The position numbers were made by a program, and so were the translations under genes. This document shows positions 48,096 through 57,186 of a DNA stretch of 64,000 bases, piece after piece; the first letter of the stretch is position 1, and the number at the start of each line of letters is the position of its first letter. The notes below the pieces were generated by a model. The model had not been told where the DNA came from and searched no databases. It saw nothing but the letters and a program-made list of their open reading frames with translations. The DNA comes from Silene latifolia (Eukaryota > Streptophyta > Magnoliopsida > Caryophyllales > Caryophyllaceae). Where the stretch lies: contig NC_133537.1 in assembly GCF_048544455.1 (NCBI RefSeq), forward strand, positions 313,120,238 to 313,184,237, given 5' to 3'.

Positions 48096-48847
48096 GAATT
48101 TTTTGGCAAATGGGTGTTCATAGCAGAATAATTAGGGAGTTGGGGTTCGTTTGAAATTATTTTGTCCTAAGAGCATCTCCAACGGTTCTTTATAAGGATC
48201 TGCTTGCAATTTTTGCAAAATAATAAGCATGTAGCTTACCATTGGAGAGGGAAAAGTGAGATGTAGTTTGCAAGCATGATAGCTCTACCAAGCTACATGC
48301 TTGCTTTAGAAAAAAAATAAAAGGTAAATTCTCATTGGATGAAAACAAGTATGTGGGACCCATACAAACTATATATATTGTAGTTTGCCATTAAAGCGGT
48401 ACGTTGCCGGAAAGCCGAGTAGTTTTAGAAATCGATATGACATGCCAAGCTACAATGCATTGTAGCTGACCGTTGGAGATGCTCTAATGGTTTCACGTCA
48501 TCACTTTTTATTTTTTTTCCAGTTTTTATAGCGGCTTAATTTTTTGTCATTTCTAAGGAGATAGATGCCATAAGTTTATGAAAAATAGAGAAATAGGGAA
48601 GCCGCTAAATTTCTTAGCGGCTTCAACGATTGTTTATTTCTATAATAGGCTGTCATCTGTGTTAGAAGATGACAGTTTTTGAAAAAAAAAAATGAATAGT
48701 GAAGTCGCTAGGTTTCTTAGCGGCTTACTATAAAAACTGGGAAAAAAATAAAAAGTGATGACGTAGACCCATTGGGGCAAAATAGTTTCAAACGAACACC
48801 AACTTCCTAATTATTTTGCTAATGAACACCCATTTGCCAAAAAATTC
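48096..48847. mobile_element. Long-TIR foldback element with a nested MITE
   Basis: Ends GAATTTTTTGGCAAATGGGT and its complement are flanked by TATTGGT (48089-48095 and 48848-48854). The arms match over more than 130 bases once the nested MITE (48171-48484) is removed, e.g. GGGTGTTCAT, ATAATTAGG, ACGTCATCACTTTTTATTTT. The original length was about 435 bp. Non-coding. Confidence 0.75.
48171..48484. mobile_element. Tourist-like MITE inserted in a TIR arm
   Basis: Perfect 16-base TIRs GAGCATCTCCAACGGT / ACCGTTGGAGATGCTC with TAA on both sides (48168-48170, 48485-48487). The undisturbed opposite arm of the host element confirms the insertion. 314 bp, non-coding. Confidence 0.8.
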
Positions 48848-48886
48848 TATTGGTTCTATTTCGTGTCTTTTCGATGTATTCATTAT

Positions 48887-49723
48887 CGAAATTACTTTTT
48901 CCACATATAAACTTTACTCTTTTACGTACACTTTTTCATTAATTTTTCATCCCATGCCCTTTACCAAAACCTAAGCAAATCAGCCTTTCACATGCTCTTC
49001 TATCAGTTTTTTCCCCTAAAATTTAATCTAATTGCTCCTAAAACATAAACAATAGATCTTAATTCTCCGATTTGTGAAGCAATTTAGTTGTTTATTAGCT
49101 ACTAATATGTTTTAATGAGTTTTATTTAATTTATCATTGTTTTATTTGGTAATATAATAGGATGAAATAAGGGTTGTTTATGGTTGGTATATGTTTGCTG
49201 GTGGTACAATGGTGGTTGGTGCGGTGGTTAGGGTGGTGCACGGAGGTCAGAGTAGTGCAATTGTGGTGGGTGTGTCACGGGCGTGGGTGAATCTGGAGGT
49301 GGTCTGGTTGGGCGAGTTTGGTGGGACGCGTGGTGCGAGTGCGGGCGGGTGTAGGTGGTCAGCCGACAGGTAGTCCGCTGGTGCGATTCCGGTGGGTTAG
49401 TGACCAGGTGGTCCGGTGGGAAGGTGGTGAACGTTGGTTGGAAATGGGCTTTGTACGTGGGTGACTGGGTGTGTTTGTCTGTTTTTTTCATTTTTAATTT
49501 GTTTTTTTTTTTTTGGTTAAAAACCCATAACTAATGGGAGAAAGAGCAGCCGAGGTCGGCCGGCAAATAGGTCGACCGGAGTAGGAGAGGTGAACGGAGG
49601 TGGTGGTGGGTGGTGAAGGGAGAAAAAAAAATCAATTGACTGAGGGGAGAAAAAAATGGCAAGGGTAAAATTGTAAAATGCGTATGTGAAAGAGTAAAAT
49701 CCGTATGTGAAAAAGCACGTCAC
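48887..49723. mobile_element. Mutator-like non-autonomous element with a GC-rich interior
   Basis: A 9-bp duplication ATTCATTAT (48878-48886, 49724-49732) flanks diverged TIRs: CTTTTTCCACATA...TTTACTCTTTTACGTAC on the left against the complement of the right end, CTTTTTCACATAC...TTTACTCTTTCACATAC. The inside (49190-49450) is G/T-rich on the plus strand, unlike its AT-rich surroundings, and could be captured gene sequence. No recognisable protein. Confidence 0.65.
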
Positions 49724-49752
49724 ATTCATTATACTCATCAATATATAGTATA

Positions 49753-50160
49753 CACAAAATCTCATTTGTGACGGCACATATCCGTCACTCTTGAGTGACG
49801 GATACCATTTTACCTCACAAAGTACCCACTTTTTCTCTCTCTGCAACATTATTTATTTTTTTTTTGGTGTTGACCAGGAGTATCCCCTACCGACAGCTGG
49901 GGCAATCTCCTTCGGGGTACTGAAGGCAATTTAATGGGTTGACCCCTCCCAAGTTTGGCTTTTTCATTCGCAAGAGTCAGGAATCGAACCCCTGACCACT
50001 TGTTTAAGAGATGAGAGCCCTTACCACTCACACCAGCCAACTTTGGTCTCTCTGCAACATTATTTATGTGGTCTCCTTTCTCCACTAACCCATTTTATTA
50101 CCATTTTAACTCACAAAATATCCGCCACAAATGATAACCTGTCACAAGGGAGACCAATTG
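49753..50160. mobile_element. Mutator-like MITE carrying a SINE insertion
   Basis: Flanked by the 9-bp duplication TATAGTATA (49744-49752 and 50161-50169). Ends ...TCTCATTTGTGACGG and the complement of the right end ...TCTCCCTTGTGAC are similar. Without the SINE and its duplicated target it would be about 197 bp. Confidence 0.65.
49857..50046 (-). mobile_element. tRNA-derived SINE, 190 bp
   Basis: On the minus strand the 5' part reads TTGGCTGGTGTGAGTGGTAA (A-box-like) and, about 35 bases on, GGGGTTCGATTCCTGA (B box), the internal Pol III promoter of a tRNA-derived head. The 3' end is an A-rich tail (T run at 49856-49866). It is flanked by a 21-base target duplication beginning TCTCTCTGCAACATTATTTA (49836-49856, 50047-50067). 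It needs LINE enzymes to move and encodes nothing. Confidence 0.85.
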
Positions 50161-50169
50161 TATAGTATA

Positions 50170-50830
50170 CTAGTTTTATAGAGCTCTATCTAAAGTCTCT
50201 CTCTAAAAAAGTCTCTCTCTAAAAACCTCTAAAAACCCTAACCCTAATCTTCAAGTTCATCAATTAGGGGCTACCGTCTACCAATTTTGGTGGAGGTAAG
50301 CCCCAAATTTTCCGTTTTTCATACTAAATATCTATTAATTATTAATTATATGCAAATAACTCTTGTCTCTCCTTTATTGGAGATTTGTCCTCGCCTTTGT
50401 GTGAGTTTGTTTCTCATCTTGTGTGAGATTCATCCCTCTATTTGAGAGGTTCAAGAATTATGTGGAAGATCAATGGTCTTATCTGTAGTCATATGGTGCT
50501 GCAATGGATGTTGGATTATTGCTTACGAATTGTGAGATCGGACAAGATTCATCTCTTTCAAAACTTTATTATCAGATTTATGGATCCCCTCGCACTTGGC
50601 TGTATGAAGAAACAGTGGTATTTTAGAGGGTGGTGTGCAGAAGCGCTTTTATCTAATAACGATCTTAGTTTTAGGAAGAGTTTGTCTTGCTTGTCTTTTA
50701 TAAATTTGTATTCAATTAATTTTAATTTTTGTTGCAATTCTTGTATGACATATTATTATTATTAATGAAATTGATCTTTTACTCAAAAAAAAAAGTATAC
50801 TAGTTTTATACTCGTGCAAAAATGCACGGG
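50170..50830 (-). mobile_element. Helitron 3' end interrupted by the retroposed insert
   Basis: With the insert removed, the minus strand reads CCCGTGCATTTTTGCACGAG, then TATAAAACTAG before a T: a hairpin followed by CTAG, a Helitron 3' terminus. The body would extend rightwards; its 5' TC end was not located. Confidence 0.5.
50181..50794 (+). mobile_element. Short poly(A)-tailed retroposed insert (LINE-derived)
   Basis: Flanked by the 16-base direct repeat GTATACTAGTTTTATA (50165-50180, 50795-50810) and ending in a 10-base A run, the signature of target-primed reverse transcription. The end text 'TTAATGAAATTGATCTTTTACTC' before the tail resembles plant LINE 3' ends. 614 bp, probably internally deleted. 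A 107-codon open frame (50442-50765) has no family features. Confidence 0.65.
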
Positions 50831-51713
50831 TTACTTTAAAATTCAATATTTTAATTACTCCATATGATAATCATTATATATATAAAAGAATCTTGTAAAA
50901 CAGCTGAGGTGGCACAATCTCCTTTGAGAATTAAGGTAATGCAACCTTCACATTCAAGTATTTAACCTCACAAAATCAGTTTTGTTTGAGCCAATCACGG
51001 TTTTGCAATATGGCCACATCAGCACAAAAAAAAAATAATAAAAAAAAGCTGACGTGGCAGCATGAACATCAAGATAATTGTGTTTAAAGCTCTCAATCAG
51101 TCGAGTAAAATAAGGGTAAAATCGTCATTTGATTTTCCAACTCTGATAGTAAAAATTAAACTGTAAAAGTTATTTTCTCACCTACCAAAAAGCGACTAAC
51201 TTTAGAGATTCCCAATAGAAGAATGATTTATTGCTCTGTTTCATACTCCAATGATCATAATATAGAGGAAAGAGCTCTTCAATTTCCAAAGTTTTGGCTC
51301 AATCAAAATTGCTCGAAAATATCAACGGCCACAACTACTTTTAAATCTAGAGTTTTTATACTACTAAGATTTATATACACACATGACACATACACTGAAG
51401 GCATTTAAATCCATATCAAATTCTCAATCATCTCTACAATTACACAACCAATAACCAATTCATCTCATCTTCTACAATGGCCATTGTACCAACGTCACCA
51501 TTAGCCAACTCAATGTCGGAGGCTGGTACACAAGTGGATAAAAACTGAAATTAAAGATAAGATAAACACGGAAGCAGTTAAACTACTGCGACTTATACTA
51601 AAGTATGTTGTGCTTTCCATTAAAATCTCTCTTTCACATTTTAATATTGTTGTTGTATATTTAAATAGACCTTAAGTTTGTGAGTATTATTATGTTGTTG
51701 GTTATTATTACAT
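50831..51713. other. AT-rich region, probable Helitron body
   Basis: No gene recognised. It holds a candidate Helitron-type 5' segment near 50871 (TCATTATATATATAAAAG, with GAGGTGGCAC downstream) and A-rich tracts near 51028-51050. Confidence 0.35.
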
Positions 51714-52368
51714 GAGTTTTTTGTCAAACACAATCTTTAAAAAACTTTTTTTTTCCAAACACGACCTTTAAAAAAAAAGTTTGTAAAACACAACCTTTAA
51801 TAAATTTTTCTTTGTAAAACACGACATTTTGGCCAAAGTTTAACCACTTGTAATAGGGTGAATTTAAGTCGATATTTGAGGTAGCAACCGAGGTCGATTT
51901 GAGGTATTCTTAAACTTTTTGGAAAGGTGGGAGTACAAGCTTTCCAGGGGTTATCAATACGGTTGTGATAGGTAGCCTTATGTGGGATTTATTGGTGTGT
52001 AAAGTAAGGTGGTCAAGGAGTGAATTGGAGGTAAAAACAAATCAGAAAAACACCAATTCACTCCTTGACCATCCTTACTTTACACACTAATAGACCCTAC
52101 ATAAGGCCACCTATCACCGCCGTACTGATAACGCCTGGAAAACTTGTACTCCCACCTTTCCAACGAGTTTAAAAACATATCAAACCGACCTCGTTTGTTA
52201 TCCCAAACATCGACTGAAAGTCACCCCATTGCAAGTGTTCAAGCTCTAGCCAAAATGTTGTGTTTAACAAAAAAAAAATTATTAAAGGTTGTGTTTCACA
52301 AACTTTTTTTTAAAGGTTGTGTTTGGAAAAAAAAAGTTTTTTAAAGGTTGTGTTTGACAAAAAAACCC
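51714..52368. mobile_element. Long-arm foldback element, 655 bp, 9-bp target duplication
   Basis: Two arms of about 310 bases (51714-52025 and 52055-52368) are near-complementary around a 30-base loop. The central stem includes GGTGTGTAAAGTAAGG / CCTTACTTTACACAC-type pairs. Ends are GAGTTTTTTGTCAAACAC and GTGTTTGACAAAAAAACCC. TTATTACAT flanks both sides (51705-51713, 52369-52377), as in Mutator-type insertions. The transcript would form a long hairpin. Confidence 0.8.
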
Positions 52369-52499
52369 TTATTACATATGGAAGTCTCACTATGATTAAC
52401 TGAACTATAGTACGTAGTATTGAAATTATATAGTATGTATTTGAGAAATACTTTTTTTGTTTCCATTTGATGATAGAACCCAATAGTTAAACAAATAAA

Positions 52500-52836
52500 G
52501 TTAGGATATTCTTAGAATATTTTCACCCAAATTAGCAGACCTTTGCACCCGTGGTGAACGATTATGTTGAAGCAGTTGTGTCGGCATTTCAGCTCTAACC
52601 TGTCTAACTTCCTGATGAACCATGGGACCAGCATCCTCAGCGGCTACTCGAGCTTCCTCAATAACCCCATCATCACCTCCTACGGTAGCAGATTCTTCAA
52701 CAGTTTCTGAATTTTCAGCATTTGCAGGTTCCACAGAACTAGCCGCCTCTTCATTGGGTTGCTCCTCAGGAGACTCCTTTGGTGTTGAAGGGAGTGGAGG
52801 TGCCTTACTAAGCATATATGCATGTATCTGCAAAAG
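52500..52836 (-). CDS. Last exon of an unidentified protein-coding gene (partial)
   Basis: On the minus strand a splice-acceptor-like CTTTTGCAG at 52831-52839 precedes an open frame running QIHAYMLSKAPPLPSTPKES to a stop at 52500-52502 (...NILRIS). The protein is Glu/Ala/Pro/Ser-rich, acidic and probably disordered. Codon use and lack of stops are compatible with a host gene tail. No upstream exon is visible; only about 110 bases of intron-like sequence remain before the Retand LTR at 52952, so the rest of the gene lies beyond the retroelements or is lost. I do not recognise the family. Confidence 0.4.
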
Positions 52837-52951
52837 TGGAAGGCATCAATACTATTCTATGTATACCGACACAACAATGAGAGTCTTGAAACGACTCCAA
52901 TTAAATCTGGCTTATTGAGTAGCCGAGTTTTATTTTTTTTGTTTGAATCTG

Positions 52952-55325
52952 TGTGGACATGGGTCACGGGGGCGCTTGCGAACAAGCGTTTGCATTTGTG
53001 GAGTCGCCACCAATTTATTGTGGAAAATTGGAAACCGTTCGAATACCTCGTGCCATATCAAGACACAAAGTAGTGACATGAACACTAAGAACTCGTTACC
53101 CTTAGCATTCTATGTCTAGAATGACTCTCGTGGATGCCAATGAACACGGATGTTCACAGAGATATGGAGTAAGGGGTGAGGGTACGTATTAGGAAGCTCT
53201 TTTGATCGAACACCTAATCCCGCCCGCCTCGATAGCGGCCTCTACTAATGATTAGGGAAATTTTCTATACTCGATATATTCTCGATTATATGCATGCAAT
53301 GCAACATCTAACGTTTTAATCCTAACATGTGAGAATTAAACTAAGTCGGTTATCACGTAATTTAACATGCAATAATGTCGAGGTAGAAATTTAGGTTCAA
53401 TTACATGTGAAGGAATACAAACGGTAAAAGAAATACAATAATAAATAGAATAAAGAAAATTACAATAATTACATTGGATTAGTTGATTTATGTCGAAAAT
53501 ATATTTAAAACGGATGGTTTCAGAAAACAAAGAATAAATAAATTAACAAACAGATATTAGGTGATAATACGATTAATAGTTAATTAAATACGTAAACTAA
53601 TAAACTAGGTCAAGGCAGAAACGGGAGTTCAGAGACAGAACTCAACCCGGAACAGGCGCAGCAGAGCTGCGTCCTTTGGAAGAGGCGCAGCAGTCGCTGC
53701 GTCTGTTCCTGAGCTCAGCTCTGGCTGTGAAGCCGGAATTGCAAATCATTAACGTTCGTTGGTGATTTTAATGCTTAATTATATTATTTGACTCAGATGA
53801 AAGTGATTAACAGATTATTTACATATGACTGAGGTCATAAAAACGATAAAACATGGATAAAAACTAAATAGGACGAATTAATTACAAGATTTAAAGATAT
53901 TAATTACAAATTAACAAACTAACCAAATTAATTAGACTAAATAGGTTATTAATGATGGATTAATGATGGTGACAGTAAATAACAGATGCAAATATATTAA
54001 ATGATGAATTCCAGAGATTCAATATGAGTAAATCGAATCTCTACAACCCGAATTGACTTAATGACGAAAACCCGCAAATATGAATTATAAGGGATTTAAG
54101 TCGGGATTTAATGATGAATTAAATATTAAGAATTATTAATAAATTACAGGTCAAAATTATCATATTCAAGTTGTTATGTTAACGAAACAATGAACAATCG
54201 AAAGCAAAAGCAAAGCAAACGGATTAACAAAAGACGAAGGAAGAAGAAAGGAAGCAGGAACTGCGGCAACCTCACGAAGAGGCGCAGCAGTAAGCCTTTG
54301 CTTCCTTCAAGAGGCGCGCGATTCTTTGCGTCCTTTCTCGACGGTTGTCTTCTGATAATCCGTAAAAGGGTTTTTGAACAAGTTTTTACAAATCGGTTTC
54401 AAGAATACTTTCGACATAAATCTTACAATTGTGATTACAATAAATAAAGAACGATAAATAAAAGAAGGATTTACACCCTCAGACTTACATGTTTGACGAA
54501 ACGAGATTAACTAAGTTAACGTTTAGTGATGCTCGACTCGAATGTACGACGAAAGCGCCCTCTAGGAGGAAAACGAATAAGATTGATTAATGTTGATTAA
54601 TGTGGAGTTGGTCAAATTGGTCGGTCATGCAAAACGAGGCTGGTACTCAGAAAGATCCGAGCTTACGTGGTCGAAAGTTCAAGCACGTAGACGCCAAAAA
54701 GTAAGAACGTGGTCTAGAATGCAAAGGGAGAAGAGAAGGGCGGACACTCGCGTGAGAAATATGTGAGACCGAAGGTCTCTATTTATACTAATCACACGGA
54801 GGAATTAGGGTTTTCGGAGAAACTTTGGAAGTGAATCTCGGAAAGATACGGAAAATACGCAGAAAAGGACTGAAGAAGAGGCGCAGCAGGCACTGCGTCC
54901 CTTGGAAGAGGCGCATCACTTGCTGCGTCCTTTCCTCAGTGGTTTCCTCCTGCGGAAGAAAGATTTCCGCGTTTCTATTATGGAATAGCGGATTAATATC
55001 ATTTCCTTAATATTTTGTGTGAATATTACGGGAGATATTTTACCAAAGATCACAAGATTGGAAAATATGGAATAGAAATATCCGGAACATTCTGACTCGG
55101 TTATTAGAAAATGAAGACGGGTTTTGACCCGGACTCCAAATGTACTCTAATTACTGCCAAAACGACCATATCGGCACGTAGATGACAATTAAGAGGTAGA
55201 CACAAGTGTTTGAGAGATCACTTGACGATAAACTTACGAACTGTCACAAATCGTTCCGTATACCAAACATGCGGCCCAATTATCACCGGGTGGTTTACGG
55301 GAGGTGCAGAAATGTGGTATCTACA
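52952..55325 (-). mobile_element. Retand-like LTR (3' LTR), 2.4 kb
   Basis: Homologous to the LTR at 8266-10700; on the minus strand it begins TGTAGATACCACA (55325) and ends CCACA (52952). The left flank lacks a priming site, so this is the outer, downstream LTR of a minus-oriented element whose body lies to the right. TATA box TATAAATA on the minus strand at about 54778-54785. Hairpin dimers at about 53651-53710, 54274-54334 and 54875-54935. Confidence 0.75.
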
Positions 55326-56242
55326 GAGCCCTCACTTTGACTGAGGCTTGGACAAGGCGAAAGTCAAAGTATAGCCATCAGGTCAATCGAAGATTACAAC
55401 CTGACGACTATGGCGACGCGAGGCGGCTTAAGGGGTCTGAGCCAAGGACCTGTCGTCGGGAACATTTTAGAGTCTGTCGACTATCGGGGAGGGTCGTTTA
55501 AAGTCCATTAGACTACGTAAGGAGGCTCGACAGCCATAAGAAGAGACCATACCTGAAATTCCTTGAAACTCCATGGAAAACAAAACGCGATATTGGGAGG
55601 AGGCAGCAGGAGGTAGTCAGGAACTGCTGGGAGAAGTCTGCTTGTGGTCGGCTTCAAACACACTTCGGAAGAGATTGGGGTCGATGTTGATCTCCATGTC
55701 TCGAGAGGGACGATTGCCTGTCCGTGAACTCTCGCTGGGGGAACATAATCGGGAACTGATCTCCATGTCTCGAGAGGGAATGTCTGTCCGTGTACTCTCG
55801 CTGGGGGAACATAATAGAGGTGTGTCGAAACACCTGTCAGAGAATATTTGCTCGTTGTGACAAGCAAGGTCTTGGTAAAAAATATGGCGACAGTTTGCAG
55901 TTGGCTTGGAAACACGGGTCCGGACGAAGAATAAATGTCAAACGGACCAAATATGCGATATGGCATCGAAGAAGAGGCGCACCAAAGATGGGCCCACAAA
56001 ATAACTAACTCATAACGAATCTTCGAAAATTCATATGGAGGGAAACTGAGGAAGAGGCGCAGCAAGAGCTGCGTCCCTGGAAGAGGCGCAGCACCTGCTG
56101 CGTCTTTTCCTGAGCGTGGCTTTCCTGTAAAAACCCGATGAAACAGGGGTTTTGTTTCATAATTTTTAAACATAATTCTCTAATTACTCTCTCAAATTCT
56201 AACTATTTTTCGTCAAAATTTGATCAAGAACTCGCATTTGCC
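55326..56242 (-). other. Retand 3' region with 69-bp tandem repeat and hairpin dimer
   Basis: A purine-rich stretch on the minus strand (AAGTGAGGGCTC) next to the LTR could be the polypurine tract. A 69-base unit starting GATCTCCATGTCTCGAGAGG is duplicated (55689-55757, 55758-about 55820). Another GAGGCGCAGCA hairpin dimer lies at about 56050-56112, just upstream of the antisense PMD gene. Open frames here are repeat-driven. Confidence 0.55.
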
Positions 56243-57186
56243 ATGACTAATCGAGGTATGTGTATTATTCTTGCATTAATCTTCCATAATTGATCAAATT
56301 GGACAGACAAAATCAGGGTTTCAACCCTAATTATGTCGAAAATTTGGGGCTTTTCCCCCAAATGATTTTGCCTTGCAAAATTGACCTTGTAAATGGCTAA
56401 TTGGTAGTATAAGGATCATAACCATGTATTTGATTCGAATTTTTGCTGAGTTTTGAGCATTTGGGTGAAATTGTGACGGTCTCACAGCTAAACCGTAAAT
56501 CGCTTGGAAAATATCCCTAGGGTTGCCCATTTGTGACGAAACTTGATATTTGGAATCCTTGTATGATGGGTAAACTTCCTACCATCTCGGAATTTTGATT
56601 TGTGACGGCTTTTTCAGGGCACTTTTTAGGGCATAATCGCCGTCATAACGAAATGTTGTCGAAATTCCGACTCGAACCCATGACTAGGCTTCAACTTAGG
56701 CTTGACTTGACCCAAATTACCACATGAGCGGACGGGTTTATGGTAAAATTGCCAAATATGGCGAGAAAATAGCGATTTCGGAGCTCCGAAAACTCGAAGA
56801 TCCCCTAATTAAGGCTTGTCGTCACTTGACGCGGCCTAAATTCACTTTAATTTTGCAGGTGATGAGGCTTCTACGTCAGGGAGAGCTCCCATGGACGTGG
56901 ATACTGCTATTGACTCTTCTCGTTCACTTGAGGAGGCGTTAGAGTAGGCTTTTACTGCCGCGGTGACGGCTGCTGAGGACAAGGTCCTTGAGGAGGAGGA
57001 GGCCCCGAGACGGGCCAACGTTGGACGGGGTGGTCGCCAGTTGAGGGGAGCACCTGCGTGGGCTGAGACTTGGGACAGCAGGCACCTACTTTGGGCTGCA
57101 GAGGGTCACCTGTCCTACAGGACAGTGAAGAGCTTGGTAACTCGAACTCATCACTCTTCATTCATCTTCTTTCATTCCTTCTTGTT
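56243..57186 (+). pseudogene. 5' part of a PMD gene, truncated by a Tat LTR
   Basis: Exon 1 (56243-56255, MTNRG) and a 603-base GT-AG intron lead to exon 2 at 56859: DEASTSGRAPMDVDTAIDSS..., then a TAG at 56945, after which the frame continues. APRRANVGRGGRQLRG and WAETWDSRHLLWAAEGHLSY, then RTVKSL, follow; HLSYRTVKSL is typical of the start of the plant mobile domain. The exon ends near 57136 at a GT. The rest is cut off by the LTR that begins at 57187. Same gene type and orientation relative to the LTR as the fragment at 1-1452, which would supply the later exons. Confidence 0.6.

Noticed and set aside
49191..49373. A 60-codon Gly/Val-rich open frame
   Set aside because: Low-complexity G/T-rich interior of a non-autonomous Mutator-like element; no coding signature.
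55508..56173. A 221-codon minus-strand open frame in the Retand 3' region
   Set aside because: It runs through the duplicated 69-bp unit and the hairpin dimer and shows no domain; a repeat-driven open stretch.
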